56,156 bases of DNA from Pseudomonas sp. Bc-h (GCF_002080045.1 NZ_MUIN01000015.1:224223-280378), one strand, 5' to 3'. Shown: positions 1-8,834, numbered from the stretch's first letter. Notes: generated by a model from the sequence alone, not told the origin. Translations and numbers: made by a program.

Positions 1-75
1 TCAGTTGGCTTATGTGCCAACTGAGGCACCGCTTTCGCTGCCGTCGCACAGCTCCGGCGTCTCCCACAGGGATCG
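1..75. repeat. Partial copy of intergenic repeat C at window edge
   Basis: The first 75 bases hold the right half of a type C repeat: ACCGCTTTCGCTGCCGTCG followed by an arm ending CTCCCACAGGG. The same arms recur at 2286, 28609 and many times after 55373. The left half must lie before the window. A separate small hairpin, CAGTTGGC / GCCAACTG, occupies positions 2-23. Confidence 0.6.
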
Positions 76-211
76 CGTCAGGACGCACTAGCTGCGTTAG
101 CCTTTGATTTCCGTGCGCATCCGATCAAACATCACACGGCTACAGCGGAACAGTTTCATGTTTTTCAGTTATGGCGTGAAGCAATGGCTGTGTCCGCAGA
201 CTTCGGGCAGT

Positions 212-1228
212 TCAATAATCCCGGCTCTTGCGAAACGCCCAGCGCCCGGCGATGAAAGTGAAGGTTGCCACCAGCGCCACCAGCACCCAAAAGCCATGGG
301 GGTCGCTGGCGAGCGGAATGCCGCCTACGTTCATACCGAAGAAACCGGCCACGATGTTGATCGGCAGCGCCAGTACCGTAACCACGGTCAGGGTGAACAG
401 CGTGCGGTTGGTCTGCTCGTTGAGGTTGGCGGCGATTTCTTCCTGCAACAGCTTGATCCGTTCACCCAGGGCCGTGAGGTCGCTGATCACCAGCGCAGAC
501 TCCTCGGTGGACTGCCGCAATTCCTGCAAGTCCTCCTCCAGCAGCCAGCTGGGCGGGCGGTGCAGCAGGCGCATCAGCGAGCCGGGCTCCAGCGCCAGCA
601 GGCGTTGCAGGCGCACCAGCACCCGACGCATGGTGCCCAGTTCAGTACGGTTGTTGCTCAGGCGTTGGGACAACAGCTGATCTTCGATCTTGTCGACGCT
701 GATGCTGGTCTTGCGCATGAACTGCGCCAGCACCTCACTCTGGTCACGCAACAGGTGCGCCAGCAGCTCAAGCGGCGAGCGAAAGGTTTCGCCGTGCTTG
801 ACCGACGACCGCAGCCTGTCTACCGAGCGTAATGGTTGATGGCGCGCCGAGATCATCAGATTGCTGCGCACGCACACCCACAACGTGGCGATGTCAGTGG
901 AGATACGGTTGAAGTCGAACACCACGTCGTTGACCACCGCCAGCAGGGCGGAATCGACGTGTTCGATGCGGGTCGAGCGCGAGCCTTCGTGCAGCGCTTC
1001 GAGAAACTCGTCCGGCAGCTCGAAATTGGTTTTCATCCAGCGCTCGCAGCTGGCGTGGGCCAGGTTCAGGTGCAGCCAGACGAATTCATCGGCATCGGTC
1101 GGTGAGCGCAGGCATTGCAGTGCAGCGGTGGAATCGATCTCTCGACCAGGTTCGCCGGAGCGAAAGCGAAAACCGTAGAGCAGCCCGAACAGGTCGGATT
1201 CCTGATGAGGAGCGATGCGTTGATTCAT
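212..1228 (-). CDS. zntB: ZntB-type zinc transporter (CorA family)
   Basis: Predicted inner-membrane divalent-cation transporter of 338 residues. The N-terminal two thirds is a charged cytoplasmic domain. The C-terminus carries two membrane segments, the first ending in the family signature GMNVGGIP, followed by a short basic tail (FRKSRDY). GMN is the CorA/ZntB selectivity-loop motif, and the GGIP extension is typical of ZntB. Family knowledge gives zinc transport, possibly proton-driven. The ATG at 1228 (MNQRIAPH) was chosen because it gives the usual ZntB length; an in-frame start further upstream would add 18 residues unlike the family. The gene stands alone, with no zinc regulator visible nearby. 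Metal specificity is inferred. Confidence 0.85.
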   Translation of the reverse strand: MNQRIAPHQESDLFGLLYGFRFRSGEPGREIDSTAALQCLRSPTDADEFVWLHLNLAHASCERWMKTNFELPDEFLEALHEGSRSTRIEHVDSALLAVVNDVVFDFNRISTDIATLWVCVRSNLMISARHQPLRSVDRLRSSVKHGETFRSPLELLAHLLRDQSEVLAQFMRKTSISVDKIEDQLLSQRLSNNRTELGTMRRVLVRLQRLLALEPGSLMRLLHRPPSWLLEEDLQELRQSTEESALVISDLTALGERIKLLQEEIAANLNEQTNRTLFTLTVVTVLALPINIVAGFFGMNVGGIPLASDPHGFWVLVALVATFTFIAGRWAFRKSRDY

Positions 1229-1361
1229 GAAGGCTCGCAGGCGAGGAGGCCGCTGAAGGCAAAGGATCTGAAGCGGCATCATCGCAAGCGGTTTTGACAG
1301 TTTTGTGACGGTTTGTATCGTTTCATGAAGGCGGATCGGCGAGGTCGGGACCCTGTGGCAA

Positions 1362-2183
1362 TCACACCATCGACAAACGCTTCTTGCGAATCGGCGCGGG
1401 CCACGAAGTGTCGATCAGCAGTTCGTCCTCGATGCTCAGCTCGATGTCAGCTGCAGCGGCGTTCAATTGCAGGTGATGCGGATCGACCGCTTTGGGTATG
1501 GCGATCACCCCGTCCTGACGCAGCACCCAGGCCAGGCTGATCTGTGCGGGCGTGGCGTCGTGGCGTTCGGCGACTTCGATCATCGCCGGGTTCATAAGCA
1601 AGTTACCCGCCTGACCAATCGGGCAGTAGGCCATGAGCGGCATGTCGACGTTCTGCATCCATGGCAGCAGGTCATATTCCACGCCGCGCTCCTCAGGGTT
1701 GTAGAGCACCTGATTGGTGGCGCAGTGCGTGTTGTTCAGCTCCAGCATGTCCGACACATCGAAGTTCGACACTCCCCAACGGCCGATCTTGCCCGCTTCA
1801 CGCAAGCGCTCGAAAGCTTCGACGGTTTCCTCAAGCGGGTAGGAGCCTGGCCAGTGCAGCAGATAAAGGTCGATGTAGTCGGTTTTCATCCGTTGCAGAC
1901 TGCGTTCACAAGCAGCGGGAATGCCCTTGCGGCTGGCGTTGTGGGGGTACACCTTGCTCACCAGCATGACCTGATCGCGCTTGCCGGCGATGGCCTGCCC
2001 CACCACTTCCTCGGCGCCACCTTCGCCATACATCTCGGCGGTGTCGATCAGCGTCAGCCCCAGCTCGATGCCCAGTTGCAGCGCCGAAACCTCCTCCTGT
2101 CGCTGATGGCGATCTTCCCCCATGCGCCAGGTGCCCTGACCGATGACGGGGACGGTTTTGTCTGCCAGTTGGAGCGTACGCAT
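1362..2183 (-). CDS. Aldo/keto reductase
   Basis: A cytosolic NADPH-dependent (alpha/beta)8-barrel reductase of 273 residues. Signatures in order are GQGTWRMGE near the N-terminus, LIDTAEMYGEG with the catalytic Asp and Tyr, LVSKVYP with the catalytic Lys, and YLLHWPG with the active-site His. The C-terminal AIPKAVDPHHLQLN segment fits the NADPH-binding region. It resembles the E. coli YeaE type (methylglyoxal and other carbonyl reduction), but the substrate cannot be read from sequence. It is monocistronic, with about 130 bp to zntB and a type C repeat upstream. Confidence 0.85.
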   Translation of the reverse strand: MRTLQLADKTVPVIGQGTWRMGEDRHQRQEEVSALQLGIELGLTLIDTAEMYGEGGAEEVVGQAIAGKRDQVMLVSKVYPHNASRKGIPAACERSLQRMKTDYIDLYLLHWPGSYPLEETVEAFERLREAGKIGRWGVSNFDVSDMLELNNTHCATNQVLYNPEERGVEYDLLPWMQNVDMPLMAYCPIGQAGNLLMNPAMIEVAERHDATPAQISLAWVLRQDGVIAIPKAVDPHHLQLNAAAADIELSIEDELLIDTSWPAPIRKKRLSMV

Positions 2184-2285
2184 GGGGAGCCTCCTGCCGA
2201 GTTGGGTATAGAGAGATCAGGCAGTGTAGGCGGGCAGGGGTTCAATTTCATGGATCAATGCCAGGAACAATGCATATGCAGCACC

Positions 2286-2377
2286 GGTGGGAGGGATCGG
2301 AGGTCACGACGGTCGCGATTGCGGTGCGTCAGATGGACCGCTTCGCGACCCTCGTGCCTCGGACCCCTCCCACAGGA
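2286..2377. repeat. Intergenic palindromic repeat C
   Basis: A diverged copy of the type C repeat. It has outer arms GGTGGGAGG and CCTCCCACAGG, inner arms with GGAGGTCACGACGGTCGCGA pairing with TTCGCGACCCTCGTGCCT, and a GC-rich loop. It lies between the aldo/keto reductase start and the end of the efflux operon, where it could act as a transcript-end hairpin. Confidence 0.7.
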
Positions 2378-2395
2378 CTCCCTGCAGGTTCGGGA

Positions 2396-3856
2396 TTACT
2401 TCCTGGCCTGTTCAGGCGCAGTCGCAGTCGCAGGCGCCCGGCTGTTCTCCCAACCCCCACCCAGCGCCAGGAACAAATCGATCTGCCCCATCGCCACCTG
2501 CGTGTTCGCCGCCGCCAGTTGCGCGGTCACGTCGGTGTAGGTGCGGGTCGCCTGCAAATCCGCGAGGAACGATTCACGCCCGGCCATGAAGAAGCGGTGG
2601 GTCTGGTCTGCCGCCTGTTTCGCAGATTGCTCGGCGTCGGCCAGTGCATCGCGACGTTCCAGCAGGGCGGTGTATTGCGAAAGGCCGGTCTGGGCTTCAC
2701 GAATGGCATTGAGCACCACGCCATCGAAGTGCGCCAACGCTGCCTGGTTGGAGGCCTCGGCGACATGGATGCGAGCGCGGGCGCCGTTGGATGGAATGGT
2801 CCAGTTGATCACGCCGCCAAAGCCCCAGCGGTTGGTCGACGGGTCGCCCAGATCTTCAAGAATACCGACGGTGCCGACAGTGGCACCGATGCTGATGTCC
2901 GGATACAGCTCGCCGGTGGCGACGCCGATGGCCGCGCTGGATACCGCCAGACGGCGTTCCGCCTGACGCACATCGGGACGACGCTTGAGCAGCGCGGCGC
3001 CATCGCCGACTGGCATGACCTGGGCGATGCGCGGCAGCTCGGCGCAATCGGCGACGCCTTGCGGCAGTTGGTCCAACGGCTTGGCCAGCAGCATCGACAA
3101 GCGATACAGCCCGGCCCGGCGCGCGGCTTCGTAACGCGGCAATTCGGCGCGCAGAGATTTGAACTGGGTTTGCGAGCGGGTGACCTGGGTTTCGTCGCCA
3201 CGGCCGGCATCACGCAAGCGCTGGGTCAGGTTCAGGCTCTGTTTCTGTAAATCCAGCGAGTGCAGGGCGATCTCGTGTTCTTCGTTGGCCGCGCAGATCT
3301 GCGTGTACGAACGCACCACATCGGCAACCAGCGTAATCCGTGCGGTGTCTACCGCCGCCTGCGCTGCATCGGCGCTGGCTTCGGACGCTTCGATGCCGCG
3401 TTGCAACACGCCGAACAGGTCGAATTGATAGGACGTGGTCAGCCCAACGTCACCGATGTTGGCGACCGGTACCTTTTCCGGCAGCAAAAACGCCTGTCCC
3501 GCTTCCTGCAAACGCTGGGCGCCGGCCTTGGCGGTGTTGGTGAAACCCCCTGCGGCATCGGCCTCGCTTACTTGATAGCGGGCCCGCTGCAAATTGGCCG
3601 CTGCCACCCGCAGGTCGGTGCTGGAGGTCAGCGCTTGAGCCACCAACTGGTCGAGCTTTGGATCGTTGTACAGGCGCCACCAGTCAGCCGGTACGGGCGC
3701 CGAGACCACATTGGCCGAACTGCCCGCCAGTTCGCCCTGCAAATCCGGGCGATTGGCTGCTGCGTCGTTCGGCAGTTTGTAATCCGGCCCGACCACGGTG
3801 CAGGCCGAGAGCAACATGCCCAAACCAACGGTTAAAAGGCGCGCGCCGGGTTTCAT
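2396..3856 (-). CDS. Outer-membrane efflux lipoprotein (NodT/OprM family)
   Basis: Predicted outer-membrane channel of a tripartite exporter, 486 residues. The N-terminus is a lipoprotein signal peptide with lipobox LLSAC (lipidated Cys about residue 19), followed by the family-typical TVVGPDYKLP. Two repeated OEP domains follow, with long heptad-rich helices (for example VAAANLQRARYQVSEADAAG) and the motif RRPDVRQAERRLAVSSAAIGVA. It is the last gene of the operon and overlaps the HlyD gene by 4 nt. With the HlyD, DUF1656 and FUSC partners it would complete an AaeAB/EmrAB-like efflux route for aromatic acids or drugs. The substrate is unknown. Confidence 0.9.
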   Translation of the reverse strand: MKPGARLLTVGLGMLLSACTVVGPDYKLPNDAAANRPDLQGELAGSSANVVSAPVPADWWRLYNDPKLDQLVAQALTSSTDLRVAAANLQRARYQVSEADAAGGFTNTAKAGAQRLQEAGQAFLLPEKVPVANIGDVGLTTSYQFDLFGVLQRGIEASEASADAAQAAVDTARITLVADVVRSYTQICAANEEHEIALHSLDLQKQSLNLTQRLRDAGRGDETQVTRSQTQFKSLRAELPRYEAARRAGLYRLSMLLAKPLDQLPQGVADCAELPRIAQVMPVGDGAALLKRRPDVRQAERRLAVSSAAIGVATGELYPDISIGATVGTVGILEDLGDPSTNRWGFGGVINWTIPSNGARARIHVAEASNQAALAHFDGVVLNAIREAQTGLSQYTALLERRDALADAEQSAKQAADQTHRFFMAGRESFLADLQATRTYTDVTAQLAAANTQVAMGQIDLFLALGGGWENSRAPATATAPEQARK

Positions 3857-4767
3857 TGAGCGACTCCTTTCTGAGTGGCCTTGTCGTTCTTTCGCGCAGT
3901 GGCGTCGTCGATGATCGACACCGTGGCGGTACGGCCGGCGATCATGCGGAAGTCTTCGGGCACTTCGTCAAAGGCGATGCGCACCGGAATCCGCTGCGCC
4001 AGGCGCACCCAGCTGAACGCCGGGTTGACGTTGGGCAGCAGGTTGGAGCCGCTGCTGCGGTCGCGGTCTTCGATACCGGCGACGATGCTCACCACATGGC
4101 CGCGCAGACGGGCGTTGTCGCCGATCACGCGGATGTCCACTTTCGAGCCGATGTGAATGCCATCCAGCTTGGTTTCTTCGAAGTAGCCGTCGATGTGGTA
4201 CGAGGCGCTGTCGACCACCGACAACACCGGACGCCCGGCGCTGACGAACTCACGGTCTCGCGGTGCACGGTCGTTGAGGTAGCCGTCAACCGGGCTGCGG
4301 ATCACCGAGCGGTCCAGGTTCAACTGCGCGGCGTCCACCGCGACCTGCGATTCGTTCACCGCCGCCAGGGCTCGGGCTTCCTTGGACTGGCTTTCTTCCA
4401 GTTGTTCGCGGGCAACCAGATTGCCCAGCCCACGGTTACGCTTGTTCTCGCGCTGGGCCTGTTCCCAGGTTTCCTTGCGCTCGGCCAGCGTCGCTTGGGC
4501 CTGACGCAGAGCCAGACGGAAACGGTCCTGGTCGATGGTGAACAGCACCTGGCCTTTGCTGATCGCCTGGTTGTCGGTGACCGAGACCTTCTCGATCAGG
4601 CCGGATACGTCCGGGGCGATCTGGATCACGTCGGCGCGGATGTGGCCGTCGCGGGTCCAGGGGGCGTACATGTAATACATCACCATGCGCCAGACGACGA
4701 TCGCGGCGAGGATGACAACCAGCAGTGTCAGGACCACACGGCCCAGAGTCAGTAGAGGTTTTTTCAT
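3853..4767 (-). CDS. HlyD-family periplasmic adaptor subunit
   Basis: Membrane-fusion protein of 304 residues, similar in layout to AaeA/EmrA. One N-terminal membrane anchor (about residues 8-30, LTLGRVVLTLLVVILAAIVVW) precedes the lipoyl half-motif (PWTRDGHIRADVIQIAPDVSGLIEKV), an alpha-hairpin (FRLALRQAQATLAERKETWEQ) and the second lipoyl half (RSVIRSPVDGYLNDR), then a beta-barrel. It overlaps its neighbours by 4 nt on each side, which suggests coupled translation. It should link the FUSC inner-membrane pump to the outer-membrane channel. Confidence 0.9.
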   Translation of the reverse strand: MKKPLLTLGRVVLTLLVVILAAIVVWRMVMYYMYAPWTRDGHIRADVIQIAPDVSGLIEKVSVTDNQAISKGQVLFTIDQDRFRLALRQAQATLAERKETWEQAQRENKRNRGLGNLVAREQLEESQSKEARALAAVNESQVAVDAAQLNLDRSVIRSPVDGYLNDRAPRDREFVSAGRPVLSVVDSASYHIDGYFEETKLDGIHIGSKVDIRVIGDNARLRGHVVSIVAGIEDRDRSSGSNLLPNVNPAFSWVRLAQRIPVRIAFDEVPEDFRMIAGRTATVSIIDDATARKNDKATQKGVAQ

Positions 4768-4973
4768 TTCATCAGGTATCGACTAAGGGTATCCACGACG
4801 CCGAGCAGCAGAGCGTATAGACCGACGTTGAACAAAGCCCGGTGCCAGACCAGGCGGTAGAAGTGGACACGCGACAGCACGGCGTGAACCACCAGAAAAA
4901 TCACATAAGCGATGCCCATCAGCACCAGAAAGGTTGGCAGGAAAATCCCGCTGACATCCAGATCACCGATCAC
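4764..4973 (-). CDS. DUF1656 small membrane protein (AaeX-like)
   Basis: A 69-residue inner-membrane protein with two hydrophobic segments (about residues 8-32 and 46-64) separated by a basic loop with the family pattern FYRLVWHRALFN. DUF1656 proteins such as AaeX are nearly always encoded between a FUSC-type pump and a HlyD adaptor, as here. Their function is not established; a pump accessory role is inferred. Overlaps are 4 nt with both neighbours. Confidence 0.88.
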   Translation of the reverse strand: MIGDLDVSGIFLPTFLVLMGIAYVIFLVVHAVLSRVHFYRLVWHRALFNVGLYALLLGVVDTLSRYLMK

Positions 4974-7069
4974 AGTGGGGCTCCATCAATGCCATACGGC
5001 GGTTGTTCTTCCTGCTCGGCCTGCACGTCGACGATTTCCACGCCCGGCAGCAGTGCCAGACGCAGGCCGCTCAGGGCATGCAGCAGGTGCAGACGGGATT
5101 CGTCATCGCCCATCCAGTCGAAAGTCAGCGAGCGACGGGCGCGGTCCATGGTCATCAACAGGCCTTTGGGCGCGGGCAGACGTTCGCGTGCCTTGAGACA
5201 GGCCCGGAAATAGCTGCCGACTTCGGTCGCGACCTGACGCAGCAACTGACGGGGAACCGCCTGGACTCTAGGCATGTAAGCCAGTAGATCAAGCATGTTC
5301 AGCGCTACGCGCACCTCACGCAGGGCGATGTTGGTGTCCTGAGCGGTGATCGCCAGGCGCGGCAAGTGCTGCATCAGACGGTCGAGCATGCGTACGCCCA
5401 TCTGCCGGTGTTCGGCCAGGGTCGCTTCTTCGCTGAGGGTCACGATGTCGCGCCAGCTTGAGCGGGTGAGGCGCCTGGATGCGGTTTCGGTGCCGAATGG
5501 CCGCACGATCAGCGTCCAGACAAAAGCAAATGCCAGCCCGGCAGGGCCTGCCAGGTTGGAGTTGACGAAGTTCAGGAAGTCCGCGTCGTAGGCGCTCTGA
5601 ATGCTGATGAACGACGAGGTGTTGACGATGGTCAGCAAGGTGCCGAGGTAGAACTTCGGTTGCACGGTCAGGGTGCCGACGCAGATGAACGGCACGGCGA
5701 ACGCCAGCACCAGCATCGGGAAATCGTGCAGGTTCGGCAGCACCACGAACAGATAGAGGCTGGCGAAGATCACCGACATCATCGTCCAGAAGAAGAACCG
5801 GTAGATCTGCGGCGCCGGGTCATCCATCGCCGCGAAGAAGCTGCACGACACCGCCGCCAGCGCCACGGCACTGGCGCCGTCCTGCCACCCCAGCAGAATC
5901 CACAGCACCGAGGCAACGATGATTGCGCTGACCGAAGTCGCCACCGAATACAGCATCATGCCCTTGTCGAGGAACGGCGACAGACGCCCCAGGCGCCAGT
6001 GCCGATATACCGCCTTCCATGGTCGGTGATCGTCGGTTTCGATGGCGCATTGCAGGCTACGGCAGTCCTGCCACAGATCGATCCACTCGCGCAGGCGATA
6101 CAGCGCGTTGGACAGCAGCAGTTGGCGACGATCATCCAGTTGCGCCGGAGTCGGTTGCAGGCGATCGAGTTCGTCGTGCAACGCTTGCCAGTATTTGACC
6201 GGCGCGCCTTGGGCGGTCTTTTCCACCCAGTCGCGGCATTCGATGATCAGCGGCGCAAGATCGGCCACCAGTTCCGGCGTGCGGCGTTCCAGGGCCCAGA
6301 GCGCATCGTCGAGGGCGTCGATCACCGGCAACAGATGAATCATCCGGCCGCGCAGTTCCTTGGCGTTGCGAACGGTCTGGCGATGGGCGCCTTCGTGGGG
6401 CAGTTGGCCGATCATCAACTCCAGGCTGTTGAAGTTGCCGACCATGGCCGTGCGCAGGGCACCGACCTGTTCAGGTGTGGCGCTGCGGGAGAGAAACAGG
6501 TCGCTGTAGGTCGAGGCGTCCTTGAACCACTTGCCCATGGAGTCCACCACCACCGGCGCCAGACGCCGCGGCCAGAACATTGCGCCGACCACTGCCGCGC
6601 AGGCGATACCCAGAAAGATTTCTTCAGTGCGCGATACCGCGATGTCGAACACCGCTTGCGGGTTGTCGACTACCGGAAAGGAAATCAGCGGCATGGTGTA
6701 GCCCGCCAGCATCAGCGCGTAACTGTTGGCGGTGCGCAGGTGCAGGGACAGGAACAGCAGGGTGCCGGTCCACAGCGCCACGACCACTGCCAGCAGAAAC
6801 GGCGTCTGCACGAACATCGGCACCAGCAGCACCGATGCAGTGGCGCCAAGCAAGGTCCCCGCCGCGCGGTACAGCGCCTTGGAGCTGGTCGGCGCGACGA
6901 AGGGGCTGGAGACGATGTACACGGTCGCCATCGCCCAATAAGGGCGCGGCAGCTCGAAAATCAGCGCAAGGTAAAGCGCCAGCATCGACGCTGCAAAGGT
7001 GCGGATGCCGTAGAACCAGTCACGGGACGGCGGAACACCGTCGAAGAAACCTTTAAACATTCCGTTCAA
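4970..7069 (-). CDS. FUSC-family efflux pump (AaeB-like)
   Basis: Inner-membrane pump subunit of 699 residues. It has two membrane blocks of about five to six helices each: residues about 20-165 (GIRTFAASMLALYLALIFELPRPYWA and following) and about 380-520. These are separated by a long cytoplasmic helical region, and a soluble C-terminal domain follows. The repeated PYWAMATVYIVSSPFVAPTSSK segment is the FUSC/AaeB signature. AaeB exports hydroxylated aromatic carboxylic acids in E. coli; whether this pump does the same is unknown. It overlaps marR upstream and the DUF1656 gene downstream by 4 nt. Confidence 0.9.
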   Translation of the reverse strand: MNGMFKGFFDGVPPSRDWFYGIRTFAASMLALYLALIFELPRPYWAMATVYIVSSPFVAPTSSKALYRAAGTLLGATASVLLVPMFVQTPFLLAVVVALWTGTLLFLSLHLRTANSYALMLAGYTMPLISFPVVDNPQAVFDIAVSRTEEIFLGIACAAVVGAMFWPRRLAPVVVDSMGKWFKDASTYSDLFLSRSATPEQVGALRTAMVGNFNSLELMIGQLPHEGAHRQTVRNAKELRGRMIHLLPVIDALDDALWALERRTPELVADLAPLIIECRDWVEKTAQGAPVKYWQALHDELDRLQPTPAQLDDRRQLLLSNALYRLREWIDLWQDCRSLQCAIETDDHRPWKAVYRHWRLGRLSPFLDKGMMLYSVATSVSAIIVASVLWILLGWQDGASAVALAAVSCSFFAAMDDPAPQIYRFFFWTMMSVIFASLYLFVVLPNLHDFPMLVLAFAVPFICVGTLTVQPKFYLGTLLTIVNTSSFISIQSAYDADFLNFVNSNLAGPAGLAFAFVWTLIVRPFGTETASRRLTRSSWRDIVTLSEEATLAEHRQMGVRMLDRLMQHLPRLAITAQDTNIALREVRVALNMLDLLAYMPRVQAVPRQLLRQVATEVGSYFRACLKARERLPAPKGLLMTMDRARRSLTFDWMGDDESRLHLLHALSGLRLALLPGVEIVDVQAEQEEQPPYGIDGAPL

Positions 7070-7518
7070 GATGACAGCTCCGGCCCCACAGGGCTGGCAT
7101 TGGCGAAAGCTTTGAATACCCGCAGCGTGGCTTCCAGATCAGCTGCGTCGATGTTGCTGAACACATCACGGCGCAGGCGGATCAGCTCTTCTTCTATCGA
7201 GTTGGCCAAAGCGCGTCCTTCATCGGTCAGGCTCAGGGCCTTGGCGCGGCGGTCGGTCGGGTCTTCAGTGCGCTGCACCAGATCAGCCTTGCCCAGTTGA
7301 TCGAGCAGGCGCACCAGCGAAGGGCTTTCCAGCCCGCAGGCCTGAGCCACGGTGACCTGGCGCACGCCTTCCCCCAGTCGCGCGATCATCAACAGGGGAC
7401 CCGCGCAGGCCTCGGACACGCCGTAGTTCATCAATGTGGTTTGACACACGCGGCGCCATTGGCGAGACGCCGCGACGACGCCGCCTGTGATGTGCATTTG
7501 CAGTGAGTCTAGAGTCAT
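7066..7518 (-). CDS. MarR-family transcriptional regulator
   Basis: A winged-helix regulator of 150 residues heading the efflux operon. Helices GVRQVTVAQACGLESPSLVRLLDQLGKADLVQRTEDPTDRRAKALSLTDEG form the helix-turn-helix and wing, with the conserved DPTDRRAK wing motif. The ATG at 7518 (MTLDSLQMHI) was preferred over longer in-frame starts, which add an AT-rich-encoded hydrophobic tail unlike MarR proteins. No clear Shine-Dalgarno precedes it. As first gene of its own operon it most likely autoregulates the unit and is released by a phenolic-type effector. That is family inference. Confidence 0.88.
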   Translation of the reverse strand: MTLDSLQMHITGGVVAASRQWRRVCQTTLMNYGVSEACAGPLLMIARLGEGVRQVTVAQACGLESPSLVRLLDQLGKADLVQRTEDPTDRRAKALSLTDEGRALANSIEEELIRLRRDVFSNIDAADLEATLRVFKAFANASPVGPELSS

Positions 7519-7586
7519 GAGGGTGCCACTGGGTTGATTCGACGAAAAAGGTTTGGTTAGGCAGTTAATGATTAGTCTCAGTATTA

Positions 7587-7601
7587 TTAGGTTGCTAACT
7601 A
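7587..7601. promoter_or_regulatory. Possible MarR operator upstream of efflux operon
   Basis: TTAGGTTGCTAACTA is an imperfect palindrome 69 bp upstream of the marR start, in an AT-rich stretch (7540-7620) that could hold the promoter. Its size and TTAG/CTAA-type arms resemble MarR boxes, but five of seven arm pairs is not strong evidence. Confidence 0.25.
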
Positions 7602-7619
7602 TTAATATCAAGTTACAAA

Positions 7620-7978
7620 GTTGAACGTCAAATGAAAAATGGATGAATGGTGGGTGGGGAGAGGAAAGGCTTGCGACCACCACCTATCTATGTCGGATCT
7701 GGCTATGTGGGCCTGAAAAAGATACCGCCTGTCGGACTTTTGGCTGATTTATGAACTTAATGACGGATTTCTTTTCGAGCTTCTCCAAAAAAATGGCGTC
7801 AATGTTTCACTGAGGCATGCCCGGATTCCGCCAAGCTGCTCAAAAAACGCACAATTAGACGAGCGTGATTAGTGATATCGCGATGGTGGCTATCGCTATT
7901 TCCCGGGTGGTTTCGGCGGTTTCTTGACTATCTGGCCGAGTTAAAGATCAACCGATTCAGCCGATAGCAAAGGCGACA
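7620..7978. other. Intergenic region, no gene seen
   Basis: About 360 bp between the efflux operon promoter and the lyase leader. I see no open frame with a credible ribosome-binding site and no repeat of families A-D. It presumably holds the promoter of the lyase gene. Confidence 0.5.
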
Positions 7979-8036
7979 GGAACAGGGGCACAAGCCCCGT
8001 TCCAGACACATCCCTTTGCTGGTGCGCATGCGCACC
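7979..8036 (+). promoter_or_regulatory. Two hairpins in the leader of the alginate lyase gene
   Basis: GGAACAGGGGC / GCCCCGTTCC with an ACAA loop (7979-8003) is followed by the perfect 16-bp palindrome GGTGCGCATGCGCACC (8021-8036). The palindrome ends 13 nt before the ATG at 8050, right beside the weak AAGAG ribosome-binding site (about 8039-8043). Folding here could limit ribosome access, or the palindrome could be a protein-binding site. This is inference from position. Confidence 0.45.
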
Positions 8037-8049
8037 CAAGAGTCGCAAC

Positions 8050-8718
8050 ATGATCGATCTCGCCACCTGGAATCTCTCCGTACCGGTCGGTACTCCTGCC
8101 GTCACTGTGGACACACCCAAACTGGTCGGCGGTTACCAGGATGGGTACTTTCGCTCCGGGGACACCTTGTTCTTTTGGGCGCCAGTAACCGGCTCAAGGA
8201 CGGACAACGCCATTTACCCGCGCACCGAACTGCGTGAGACCTACGCGAACGGCGCCGTGCATAACTGGACCTACACCCAGGCGGACAATTTCCTGCGTGC
8301 AGCGCTGACCGTTGACCAGGTGCCATCGTCCGGCAAGATCGTCATTGGCCAGATCCACTGCTACGGCAGCACCGAGCCGCTGATCAAGCTCGAATACCAG
8401 TTCAAGGAAAAAACCCAGACCGGCAACATCGTCGCCAAGTTTCGCCTGACGCCTACGTCCGAGCCGGAAGTCATTCAGATCGCCACCGGCGTGCTTCTCA
8501 AAGAGCGCTTCACCTACACCATCCACCTGACGCCCACCGGCAACCTCACGGTCAACGCCCATGAGATGCAGTGGAGCACCAGGCTCGACGCGACCTGGAA
8601 TGGCAAACAGCTGTATTTCAAGGCGGGCGTGTACACCCAGGACAACACCGGGTATGCGACCGAAGGTGGAGCAGCGACGTTCTACAAATTGCAGATCGCC
8701 CACGATCCGAAGGCTTGA
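8050..8718 (+). CDS. Polysaccharide lyase family 7 (alginate lyase)
   Basis: A single-domain family 7 lyase of 222 residues with the three family signatures in order: RTELRE (residues about 57-62, catalytic Arg), GQIH (about 97-100, catalytic His) and YFKAGVYTQ (about 188-196, catalytic Tyr). QIH rather than QVH often goes with activity on poly-G or mixed alginate. There is no signal peptide, so the protein is predicted to be cytosolic or exported by another route. It resembles the stand-alone PL7 proteins of other pseudomonads. No alginate biosynthesis genes lie nearby. Confidence 0.9.
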   Translation: MIDLATWNLSVPVGTPAVTVDTPKLVGGYQDGYFRSGDTLFFWAPVTGSRTDNAIYPRTELRETYANGAVHNWTYTQADNFLRAALTVDQVPSSGKIVIGQIHCYGSTEPLIKLEYQFKEKTQTGNIVAKFRLTPTSEPEVIQIATGVLLKERFTYTIHLTPTGNLTVNAHEMQWSTRLDATWNGKQLYFKAGVYTQDNTGYATEGGAATFYKLQIAHDPKA

Positions 8719-8745
8719 TGCCAATCTCTGCTGCGGGTTGATACC

Positions 8746-8834
8746 TGTAGGAGCGCGCTTGAACTCGATCAGGGTGTGTCAGGCTCACCCTTGTTGACTG
8801 GGAAAACGCAATCGCGGGCAAGGGCGCTCCTACA
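8746..8834. repeat. Intergenic palindromic repeat B (TGTAGGAGCG type)
   Basis: Long inverted repeat with arms TGTAGGAGCGCGCTTG and CAAGGGCGCTCCTACA plus inner TCAGGGTG / CACCCTTG pairing. It sits between the convergent lyase and histidine kinase genes and probably serves both as a transcript-end hairpin. The kinase stop codon (CTA on the plus strand, 8830-8832) lies inside the right arm. Confidence 0.75.

Noticed and set aside
5660..7300. 546-residue open frame on the plus strand
   Set aside because: It lies wholly antisense to the FUSC and MarR genes, is rich in His, Arg and Gln as expected of GC-rich antisense frames, and has no recognisable domain.
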